A stretch of 64,000 bases of DNA from Mycolicibacterium frederiksbergense. GTDB taxonomy: Bacteria; Actinomycetota; Actinomycetes; Mycobacteriales; Mycobacteriaceae. Below the pieces are notes generated by a model. The model had not been told where the DNA came from. It did no database searches and worked only from the letters and a program-made list of their open reading frames with translations. Where the stretch lies: assembly GCF_012223425.1 (NCBI RefSeq), contig NZ_CP038799.1, forward strand, positions 4,138,249 to 4,202,248, written 5' to 3'. Below, one piece after another: positions 33,978-40,556 of this stretch. The translations under genes and the position numbers were made by a program. The first letter of the stretch is position 1. Each line of letters opens with the position of its first letter.

Positions 33978-34469
33978 CTAAGCGCTCAGCGCGGTCCGCC
34001 AGTGCGCGAGTTTGTCGGCGAACCGCATGGTGTGGGCGGGGCTTGTCGAGGGCAGCCGGATGCCGGGGATGCTCGCGGCGTCCCGCACGAGCCGGTGGTA
34101 GTTGGCTTCGGCGGCGGCCCCGTTGAACAGCAGCAGACCGATGCGCGGACGATCTCGCAGGAACGCCCCGAAATCGTTGGCCACCATGCTGTCCCGCTCC
34201 ACCGCGGAGTCCAGGCTGCCGGTGCGCCGGCAGCATCGCAGCACATCCCATACCGCGATACCGTGTCCGGTGAGTTCGGCGACCCGTTCGTCGTATGGTG
34301 CCGCCGCGTCGAATCCGAGGATCTCCGCGGTGATCGGCCAGAAGGCGTTGCGCGGGTTCCCGTAGTACTGCCCCGAAGCCAGGGACATCACACTGGGCAT
34401 ATTGCCCAGGATCAGCGTTCGTGGCGCCGCTGCGGTCAGTGGCGCGAGCCCGTGCAGGAGTTCACCCAT
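33978..34469 (-). CDS. Hypoxanthine/uracil-DNA glycosylase superfamily protein (HDG, UDG family 6 type)
   Basis: A 163-residue protein with RTLILGNMPSVMSLASGQYY followed by GNPRNAFWPITAEIL, the motif of DNA-deoxyinosine (hypoxanthine) glycosylases in the UDG superfamily, and a C-terminal LPSTSPAHTMRFADKLAHW. It probably excises deaminated bases. M. tuberculosis has amiB2 (Rv1263) at this place, so the gene replaces or displaced it. The ATG at 34469 was preferred over a GTG at 34508: the longer form would leave no bases before the divergent cyclase start, and relatives begin about 10-15 residues before the RTLILG motif. Confidence 0.8.
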   Translation of the reverse strand: MGELLHGLAPLTAAAPRTLILGNMPSVMSLASGQYYGNPRNAFWPITAEILGFDAAAPYDERVAELTGHGIAVWDVLRCCRRTGSLDSAVERDSMVANDFGAFLRDRPRIGLLLFNGAAAEANYHRLVRDAASIPGIRLPSTSPAHTMRFADKLAHWRTALSA

Positions 34470-34496
34470 CACCGGAGATGATGCCCGCCGCCGGTA

Positions 34497-34502
34497 TAGG
34501 TT
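34497..34502 (+). promoter_or_regulatory. -10 box of a leaderless adenylate cyclase mRNA
   Basis: TAGGTT (TANNNT) is followed by 6 nt and then the GTG start codon at 34509, placing transcription initiation on the start codon. Inferred; it also supports GTG 34509 as the start. Confidence 0.5.
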
Positions 34503-34508
34503 GGCCAC

Positions 34509-35624
34509 GTGGGTGCGGACTTCGATCTTGAGTCATCCGGGTTGCTCGACGGGTTGGAGGGCCAGGCCAGGGCCGAGCGTGCCGAACTCATACCGTGGCT
34601 CCTCGACCACGGTGTGACCGTCGATCAGATCCGGGAATCCTATGCGCCGGTGCTGCTGGCGTCGCGCCGCATGCTCGGCGATGACGGTGACTACGTGTCG
34701 GCGCGGGAGATCAGCGAGCACACCGGGATCGATCTCGAGTTGTTGCAACGTATCCAGCGGGTGCTCGGACTGCCCAGGGTCGACGATCCCGACGAGCGCG
34801 CGCATCTGCGGGTTGACGGCGAGATTGCCAGGTATGCAAAACAATTCGTCGACGCAGGTATTGACGTGGACAATATGGTGATGGTGGTGCGGGCACTGGC
34901 CGACGGCTTGTCCCGGACCGCGGAGGCGATGCGGTTCACCTCCATGTCGGCGGTCATGGCGCCCGGAGTCACCGAGCTCGAGGTGGCTGCTGCCTCCGAA
35001 GCGCTTCTGCGGCAGGTGGGTCCGCTGCTGGGCCCGATGATCCAGGACATGCTGCGCCTGGAATTGCGGCGCACGATGGAAACCGAAGCGGTGACGGCGG
35101 GGGAGCGGGCCGAGGGTCTGCCGCTACCCGGTGCCCGGCCGGTGACGGTGGCGTTCGCGGACCTGGTGGGTTTCACCCGCCTGGGGGAGGCGGTGCCGCC
35201 AGAGGAATTGGAGGGGCTGGCCAACCGTCTCGTCGAGTTCACCCACGAGGTGGTGGCACCGCCGGTGCGGTTCATCAAATCGATCGGTGACGCGGTCATG
35301 CTGGTCAGCCCCGATCCGGTGCCGTTGCTGAGCGCGATGTTGGCCTTGCTGGATGCCGCCACCGTCGACGACGAGTTCCCCAGGCTGCGGGTGGGTCTGG
35401 CGTCGGGGATGGCGGTCAGCCGTGGCGGCGACTGGTTCGGCAGTCCGGTCAATCTGGCCAGCAGGGTCACCGGCGCGGCCCGCCCGGGAGCGCTGCTGGT
35501 GACCGAGGCGGTACACGACGCGGTGGGCGATGACGCCGGTGTGGAATGGTCGTTCGCCGGCGCCAAGCGGCTGAAGAACATCAAGGATGACGTGAAGCTG
35601 TTCCGGGCGCGCCCGACGAAGTAG
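34509..35624 (+). CDS. Class III adenylate cyclase with N-terminal regulatory domain (Rv1264-like, pH-responsive type)
   Basis: A 371-residue soluble adenylate cyclase. The N-terminal half (residues 1-195) is the helical autoinhibitory domain of the Rv1264 group: RAERAELIPWLLDHGVTVDQ, GDYVSAREISEHTGIDLELL and VGPLLGPMIQDMLRLELRR are well kept. The catalytic domain begins near 205: VTVAFADLVGFTRLGE gives the first metal Asp, FIKSIGDAVMLV the substrate Lys and second metal Asp, and SPVNLASRVTG the transition-state Asn/Arg pair. Rv1264 is activated by acid through its N-terminal domain; conservation suggests the same here. The 3' end overlaps the opposing copper ATPase gene by 44 bp. The transcript is probably leaderless. 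Confidence 0.9.
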   Translation: MGADFDLESSGLLDGLEGQARAERAELIPWLLDHGVTVDQIRESYAPVLLASRRMLGDDGDYVSAREISEHTGIDLELLQRIQRVLGLPRVDDPDERAHLRVDGEIARYAKQFVDAGIDVDNMVMVVRALADGLSRTAEAMRFTSMSAVMAPGVTELEVAAASEALLRQVGPLLGPMIQDMLRLELRRTMETEAVTAGERAEGLPLPGARPVTVAFADLVGFTRLGEAVPPEELEGLANRLVEFTHEVVAPPVRFIKSIGDAVMLVSPDPVPLLSAMLALLDAATVDDEFPRLRVGLASGMAVSRGGDWFGSPVNLASRVTGAARPGALLVTEAVHDAVGDDAGVEWSFAGAKRLKNIKDDVKLFRARPTK

Positions 35625-37860
35625 AGAACCGTCGCAACCGCAGGCTGTTCGTCACCACGAACACCGAACTGAAGGCCATCGCGGCGCCGGCGATGAGCGG
35701 ATTGAGCAGCCCCGCGGCCGCCAAGGGCAGCGCGGCGATGTTGTAGGCGAACGCCCAGAAGAGATTGCCCTTGATGGTGCGCAGCGTGGCCCGCGACAAC
35801 CGGATCGCATCGACGGCGGCGCGCAGATCCCCACGCACCAGCGTCAGATCCGAGGCTTCGATGGCCACATCGGTGCCGGTTCCCATGGCGAGCCCCAGAT
35901 CGGACTGTGCCAGTGCCGCAGCGTCGTTGACGCCGTCGCCGACCATCGCGACCACCCGGCCGTCGGCCTGCAGGCGGGTGATCTCGTCGACCTTGCCCGC
36001 GGGCAGCACATCGGCGACCACCCGCTCGATGCCCAGCTTCGCCGCCACCGATTCCGCGGCGCGGCGGTTGTCGCCGGTCAGCAGCACGGGTGTGAGCCCG
36101 AGCGCCCGGAACCCCGCCACGGCCTCGGCGGCGTTGTCCTTGATGGTGTCCGCGACCACCACCACGGCCCGGATCCTCCCGTCGGCGGCGAACCAGATCG
36201 GGGTGTGGCCCTGCTCGGCGGCCGCATCGGCAGCGTCTGCCAGCTGCTCCGGGGGTGTCAGCGACCATTCGTCGCGCAGCCAGCTCACCCGGCCGGCGGC
36301 GGTCGTCGTGCCGTCCACCACACCGGTCACGCCGAGGCCACCGTGATTCTCGAAATCGGTGACCGCCGGCAGCGGCCCGCGCTCGCCGGCGTGGCCCGCG
36401 ATGGCGCGGGCGATCGGATGTTCGGAGCCGTTCTCCAGAGCACCGACCCACCTCAGGACGTCATCGGGGCGTTCGCCGTCGGCGATGTGCACGGCCACCA
36501 CCGACATGCGTCCCGTCGTGACGGTCCCGGTCTTGTCGAGCACCACGGTGTCCACCCGCCGGGTCGACTCGAGCACCTGCGGCCCCTTGATCAGGATGCC
36601 CAGTTGCGCGCCGCGCCCGGTGCCGACCAGCAGCGCGGTCGGCGTGGCCAGGCCCAGTGCGCAGGGGCACGCGATGATCAGGACGGCGACGGCGGCGGTG
36701 AACGCCGCAGCGACCGAACCGTCGCCGAAGACCAACCAGCCCACCAGGGTCAGCAGCGACAGCGCCATCACGATCGGCACGAAGACCGCCGAGACGCGGT
36801 CGGCGAGGCGCTGCACTTCCGCCTTACCGCTCTGGGCCTCGGAGACCAGGCGGGCCATCTGCGCGAGCTGGGTGTCCGATCCGATATGGGTCGCCCGGAC
36901 CTCGAGGCGCCCGCCCACGTTCACCGTCGCGCCGACGACGCTGTCGCCCTCGGATACCTCGACCGGTACCGGTTCGCCGGTCAGCATCGACGCATCGACG
37001 GCGGACGTGCCCGCGGTGACGACTCCGTCGGTGGCGATCTTCTCGCCGGGGCGCACCACGAAGACGTCGCCGACGGCGAGTTGGCTGATCGGAATGCGGA
37101 TTTCGGTAGCGGTACGTCTTCCCGTCGCTTCGCTCGCCCCCGCATCACGCAGCACGGCGACGTCCTTGGCACCCATGTGCAGCAGCGCCCGCAGCGCGGC
37201 ACCGGACTGGCGTTTGGCGCGGGCCTCGAAGTAGCGCCCGGCAAGCAGGAAGGTCGTCACCGCCGCGGCGACCTCCAGGTAGAGGTGTGGTTCGGAACTG
37301 GTGGAGATCAGCTCGAACGGCATCTTCATCCCGGGCATCCCGGCGTGGGTGAAGAACAGCGCCCACACCGACCATGCAAAGGCGGCGATCACACCCACCG
37401 AGATGAGGGTGTCCATCGTGGCCGCGCCGTGGCGCAGGTTCGTCCAGGCGGCCGTGTGGAAAGGCCAGGCCCCCCACACCACCACCGGTGCGGCCAGCGT
37501 GAACGCCAACCACTGCCAGTTGGTGAATTGCAGCACCGGGACCATCGACAGCACGACGACCGGTAGGGCCAGTGCCGCCGAGATCAGCAGCCGCTGGCGC
37601 CAGGGCGCCGACTCGTCGGGTTCCTCGGATTCGGCGGGCGCGGTGTCATTTTCGGGCGGCAGAGCCGCGGTGTATCCGGTCGCTTCGACCGCGGCCACCA
37701 GTTCCTCCGGTGAGACGCTGTCGGGGAAGTCGACCCGGGCCTGCTCGGTGGCGAAGTTGACGCTGGCCTGCACACCGTCGATACGGTTGAGTCGCTTCTC
37801 GATCCGTGCGGCGCAGGACGCGCAGGTCATGCCGCCGACGTCGAGGGTCAGGGTGCTCAT
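35581..37860 (-). CDS. Copper-type P1B ATPase (CopA/CtpA/CtpB-like)
   Basis: A 759-residue heavy-metal ATPase that should export Cu(I). One N-terminal metal-binding domain has GGMTCASCAARIEKR (Cys 13 and 16). Eight membrane segments are visible, with the transport motif IIACPCALGLATP near 398. Cytoplasmic motifs: TGEP in the actuator, DKTGT with the phosphorylated Asp near 442, GSEHPIA and GDGVNDAAAL. A short in-frame insert, GASEATGRR at about residues 240-248, breaks the loop before the actuator domain and is encoded by a repeat also found in the monooxygenase gene at 52 kb. The start overlaps the stop of the chaperone gene (ATGA). It converges on and overlaps the cyclase gene. Confidence 0.93.
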   Translation of the reverse strand: MSTLTLDVGGMTCASCAARIEKRLNRIDGVQASVNFATEQARVDFPDSVSPEELVAAVEATGYTAALPPENDTAPAESEEPDESAPWRQRLLISAALALPVVVLSMVPVLQFTNWQWLAFTLAAPVVVWGAWPFHTAAWTNLRHGAATMDTLISVGVIAAFAWSVWALFFTHAGMPGMKMPFELISTSSEPHLYLEVAAAVTTFLLAGRYFEARAKRQSGAALRALLHMGAKDVAVLRDAGASEATGRRTATEIRIPISQLAVGDVFVVRPGEKIATDGVVTAGTSAVDASMLTGEPVPVEVSEGDSVVGATVNVGGRLEVRATHIGSDTQLAQMARLVSEAQSGKAEVQRLADRVSAVFVPIVMALSLLTLVGWLVFGDGSVAAAFTAAVAVLIIACPCALGLATPTALLVGTGRGAQLGILIKGPQVLESTRRVDTVVLDKTGTVTTGRMSVVAVHIADGERPDDVLRWVGALENGSEHPIARAIAGHAGERGPLPAVTDFENHGGLGVTGVVDGTTTAAGRVSWLRDEWSLTPPEQLADAADAAAEQGHTPIWFAADGRIRAVVVVADTIKDNAAEAVAGFRALGLTPVLLTGDNRRAAESVAAKLGIERVVADVLPAGKVDEITRLQADGRVVAMVGDGVNDAAALAQSDLGLAMGTGTDVAIEASDLTLVRGDLRAAVDAIRLSRATLRTIKGNLFWAFAYNIAALPLAAAGLLNPLIAGAAMAFSSVFVVTNSLRLRRFSTSSGAPGTASRHP
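37119..37140. repeat. 22-bp dispersed repeat inside the copper ATPase gene
   Basis: Contains CCGTCGCTTCGCTCGCCC and is identical over 22 bp to 52166-52187 in the unrelated monooxygenase gene. Both genes read it on the minus strand in the same frame, giving GASEATG. In the ATPase it lies in a loop where relatives need no such residues. Confidence 0.7.
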
Positions 37861-38066
37861 GCTGATGGGGCGGGACTCACGTCGTAGCCGCTGTCCTCGA
37901 TCGCGGCGGTGACGGCATCGACATCGACGCTGCCGTCCACGGTGACCTTGCCGCCGGCCAGGTCGACATCGACCGACGTCACACCGGTCAATGGGGTGAC
38001 CGCGGCGGTGATCGCCGACACGCAGTGGCCACAGCTCATACCTTGGACCTCAAGAACGATGCTCAT
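37857..38066 (-). CDS. CopZ-like copper chaperone (HMA domain)
   Basis: A 69-residue single heavy-metal-associated domain: EVQGMSCGHCVSAIT holds the CxxC copper ligands (Cys 12 and 15), and the rest fits the ferredoxin-like fold (TSVDVDLAGGKVTVDG, AIEDSGYDV). It should carry Cu(I) to the ATPase encoded directly downstream, with which it overlaps by 4 nt (ATGA). A CsoR-like operator lies 13 bp upstream of its start. Confidence 0.92.
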   Translation of the reverse strand: MSIVLEVQGMSCGHCVSAITAAVTPLTGVTSVDVDLAGGKVTVDGSVDVDAVTAAIEDSGYDVSPAPSA

Positions 38067-38078
38067 ACCCAACATGAT

Positions 38079-38095
38079 ATACCGGTAGGGGGTAT
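38079..38095. promoter_or_regulatory. CsoR/RicR-like copper operator between divergent copper genes
   Basis: ATACC and GGTAT form an inverted repeat around a 7-nt GC-rich centre (ATACCGGTAGGGGGTAT), close to the general CsoR-family pattern of a TACC half-site, a G/C-run core and a GGTA half-site. It lies between the start codons of the chaperone (minus) and the DUF305 lipoprotein (plus) and could control both. No csoR or ricR gene is in the window. Confidence 0.55.
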
Positions 38096-38128
38096 GGGTA
38101 AACAGGTTCGTTCTGCGAGGAGGAACAC

Positions 38129-38758
38129 ATGATGTGCACACCGGCGAAGGCGATCGCGACGGCCGCGGTCGCCGCGCTGCTGCTGGCCGGCTGTACCGAT
38201 CAGCCGGCGCAGACCAGCGGGGACGGTCACACCGAGCATGACCACGGGACCAGTCACAGTGGCAGCGGTGCCGACCCTGGGCCGGGTGCCGAGGGCTCGT
38301 CGGCGCACAACGGCGAGGACGTCATGTTCGCCCAGCACATGATCCCGCACCATAGCCAGGCGGTGGAGATGACCGACATCCTGCTGGCCAAGGATGACGT
38401 CGACCCACGCGTGATCGAACTCGCCAGGGAGATCAAGGCCGCGCAGGCTCCCGAGATCGAGCAGATGCAGGGCTGGCTGACCAGTTGGGGTAATCCGCCG
38501 ATGCCGGCGATGGACCACGGCTCGATGGAAGGGATGGTGGCGCCCGCCGATATCGAGAAGCTGAAAGCAGCGCCGGGCCCGGAGGCCACCAGACTGTTCC
38601 TGGACCAGATGATCGGTCACCACGAGGGCGCGATCACCATGGCACAGGACGTGATCGACGGCGGTCGGTTCGAGCCGGCCAAGACCATGGCGCGGGCCAT
38701 CATCGACAGCCAGCAGCACGAGATCGACGAGATGAAGTCGATTCTCGACTCGCTCTAG
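38129..38758 (+). CDS. DUF305 family lipoprotein, probable extracytoplasmic copper-binding protein
   Basis: A 209-residue lipoprotein. The signal peptide ends in LLLAGC (lipid-attached Cys 22), followed by a His/Asp/Ser/Gly-rich linker (GHTEHDHGTSHSG). Two DUF305 repeats follow: DVMFAQHMIPHHSQAVEMTD and, in the second half, FLDQMIGHHEGAITMAQ. The paired H-M-x-x-H-H pattern and many Met residues suit copper binding outside the membrane. A GAGGAGG ribosome-binding site precedes the ATG. The gene is divergent from the chaperone-ATPase operon across a CsoR-like site, so a role in copper tolerance is likely though not proven for this family. Confidence 0.88.
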   Translation: MMCTPAKAIATAAVAALLLAGCTDQPAQTSGDGHTEHDHGTSHSGSGADPGPGAEGSSAHNGEDVMFAQHMIPHHSQAVEMTDILLAKDDVDPRVIELAREIKAAQAPEIEQMQGWLTSWGNPPMPAMDHGSMEGMVAPADIEKLKAAPGPEATRLFLDQMIGHHEGAITMAQDVIDGGRFEPAKTMARAIIDSQQHEIDEMKSILDSL

Positions 38759-38761
38759 GCG

Positions 38762-39646
38762 CTACTGCACGGGGTAGGTGATGCCCTCCGAGGGCTGCAC
38801 GATCACGAACCCCTGACCGTGGAAGGCGACCTGCACCGCCTCGCCGGACCCGCGACCGATCAGCGCGCCCGCCTTGAAGCTGGTCTTGAGCTGGGTCTGC
38901 AGGTTCGCCGACCATGCCACGACCGCATTGGTGTCGGCGAACGTCGGCGCCTCGGCGGCGTTGAGCACCACCGGTGGTCCGTCGGTGGTCAGGGCGACCC
39001 AGCCGCTGCCGCGCAGCGTGGTGTTGAACAGCCCGCCGGTGGCGATGCTGCCGCCCTTGACCCGCTCGATGTTCCAGTCCAGGCTCGCCGAGAAGGCCAG
39101 CACGTTCTTGCCGCTGATGGACAGACCCGAGTTGGTCAGCTGCAGTAGGTGCACGTAGTTGGCCTGTTCGGCGAGGAAGACATCGCCCTGGCCCTGGCAG
39201 CGCATCAGCGGCAGGCCCTCGCCGGTCAGCGCTTTCTTCAGGAACTTGCCTGCGCCGCCGCCCTCGAAGGCGAAATCCACATTGCCCTGATAGGCGACCA
39301 TCGAGCCCTGTCGCGCCATGAACGGCTCGCCGAGTCGGACCCGGAGCAGCCGCTCGTTCTGCAGGGCGATCGCCGTGGATTCCTTCTCACTGAACCGCCC
39401 GTCGATCAGGTCGCCGCTGATCCCGGCGAAGCCGTCGCCCTGGGGCTGCGGGGCCTGAGGTTCGTGGTGCTGGGCGGCCTGCGGGGCGCCCTGGTGTTCG
39501 TGCTGCTGGACGGCCTGCGCGGGCGGAGCGCCCAGCGGCGCGGTGTGCACCTGCCCCTGGTGGGACACCTGGTCCGTCCAGTTCTGGCCGTCATACCAGC
39601 GGTACTCGAAGCGGCCCTCGGGGTCGCGCAACCATTGACCACTCAC
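38762..39646 (-). CDS. AIM24 family protein with N-terminal DUF2510 module
   Basis: A 294-residue protein. Residues 1-25 (WLRDPEGRFEYRWYDGQNW) form a DUF2510 motif, common in actinobacterial proteins. A Gln/Ala/Pro/His-rich linker runs to about residue 70. The rest is a beta-rich AIM24 domain: FMARQGSMVAYQGNVDFAFEG, LLQLTNSGLSISGKNVLAFS, GGLFNTTLRGSGWVALTTDG and GFVIVQPSEG. Bacterial AIM24 proteins have no settled function. The stop lies 3 bp beyond the end of the converging DUF305 gene. There is no signal peptide, so it is probably cytoplasmic or membrane-associated. Confidence 0.88.
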   Translation of the reverse strand: MSGQWLRDPEGRFEYRWYDGQNWTDQVSHQGQVHTAPLGAPPAQAVQQHEHQGAPQAAQHHEPQAPQPQGDGFAGISGDLIDGRFSEKESTAIALQNERLLRVRLGEPFMARQGSMVAYQGNVDFAFEGGGAGKFLKKALTGEGLPLMRCQGQGDVFLAEQANYVHLLQLTNSGLSISGKNVLAFSASLDWNIERVKGGSIATGGLFNTTLRGSGWVALTTDGPPVVLNAAEAPTFADTNAVVAWSANLQTQLKTSFKAGALIGRGSGEAVQVAFHGQGFVIVQPSEGITYPVQ

Positions 39647-39714
39647 CGTGCACTCCTCAATTTGTCACCGATTCGACGCGTACAGAATCACTTTAGGCTG
39701 GCATTGTTGGAGAT

Positions 39715-39918
39715 ATGGCAGGTGACGAGATCGACCGGGTGCGGGCCAAGAGCGCGCTGGCAGTGGTCAAAGAGCATCCGGGGATGGTGCTGTTCCTGGC
39801 CTCGCCGGCGATCATCGCGGTGGCCGCGGTCTGGTGGCTGGCCGGTGCCGGCTGGGCCGGACTGTTGTTGGTGGCGCTGGTGCTGGGCAGCGGCGCGGCC
39901 CTGCTCAAAAAGCGATAG
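39715..39918 (+). CDS. Small membrane protein
   Basis: A 67-residue protein of unknown function. A charged N-terminus (DEIDRVRAKSALAVVKEHPG) is followed by two hydrophobic stretches separated by a short turn (VLFLASPAIIAVAAVWWLA, then GLLLVALVLGSGAALL) and a basic end, KKR: a helical hairpin in the membrane. A GGAG site lies 4 nt before the ATG. TAGGCT at 39694-39699 with TTCGAC 16 bp upstream fits a mycobacterial promoter, so it seems a real separate gene. Confidence 0.7.
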   Translation: MAGDEIDRVRAKSALAVVKEHPGMVLFLASPAIIAVAAVWWLAGAGWAGLLLVALVLGSGAALLKKR

Positions 39919-39967
39919 TCGGCGATCAACAGGGCTTTCGCCGTGTGAGAACACCACGCCCTGGTCG

Positions 39968-39993
39968 ATGTAACGGTGTAATCATGTAATCAT
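39968..39993 (+). repeat. Tandem 8-bp repeat ladder of start-stop codon pairs before the RHH-like gene
   Basis: Three consecutive 8-bp units, ATGTAACG, GTGTAATC and ATGTAATC (39968, 39976, 39984), run straight into the true ATG at 39992. Each unit begins with a start codon followed at once by TAA. The segment is AT-rich against its surroundings. It may be tandem operator half-sites for the gene's own product or a translational device. Confidence 0.6.
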
Positions 39994-40522
39994 GAGACAT
40001 CATCAGCATGGGCGGCGCGGATCCACCGCCGCCGTTACCGATGCCGCTGACTGGTTCGCCGGGCGCCTGCCCGACGGCTGGTTCGCCGGTGATCCGACCG
40101 TCGTGGTCGATCGCGAAGAAATCACGGTGATCGGGCAGTTGCCCGAAGCCGACAGCGATGAAAGCACGGCCCGCGCATCCGGACGGGTTGCCAAGTTCCG
40201 GGAGGAAACCCGCGGCGAGCGCATGCGCATCGCCGACGAGGCGCAGGACAGGTTCGGCCGCAAGGTCTCGTGGGGCGCACAGGTCGGGGAGGAACGCACG
40301 TTGTTCACCCATATCGCCGTCCCGGTGATGACCAGGCTCAAACAACCGGAGCGCCAGGTGCTCGACACCCTGGTCGATGCCGGGGTGGCCCGGTCCCGTT
40401 CGGATGCCTTGGCGTGGTCGGTGAAACTGGTCGGCGAGCACACCGAGGAGTGGCTGGCCAAACTGCGTGAGGCCATGACCGCGGTCGACGACGTCCGCGC
40501 CGAGGGGCCGAACCTGCAGTGA
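39992..40522 (+). CDS. Mycobacterial protein with C-terminal ribbon-helix-helix-like segment
   Basis: A 176-residue protein of no firmly known family. Residues about 12-105 form a hydrophilic domain (AADWFAGRLPDGWFAGDPT, then VVDREEITVIGQLPE). Residues about 105-160 read TRLKQPERQVLDTLVDAGVA followed by RSRSDALAWSV, close to the pattern of MetJ/Arc ribbon-helix-helix proteins (a TRL strand, helix A, a short turn with SRS, helix B). If so, it could bind DNA as a dimer. No clear ribosome-binding site is present; three 8-bp start-stop repeats lie immediately upstream. It could be a repressor, an antitoxin without visible toxin, or neither. The neighbouring genes give no functional clue. Confidence 0.6.
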   Translation: MRHHQHGRRGSTAAVTDAADWFAGRLPDGWFAGDPTVVVDREEITVIGQLPEADSDESTARASGRVAKFREETRGERMRIADEAQDRFGRKVSWGAQVGEERTLFTHIAVPVMTRLKQPERQVLDTLVDAGVARSRSDALAWSVKLVGEHTEEWLAKLREAMTAVDDVRAEGPNLQ

Positions 40523-40556
40523 TTTCGGCGTGATCGGCTGCGCTCACCGCAGCCGA

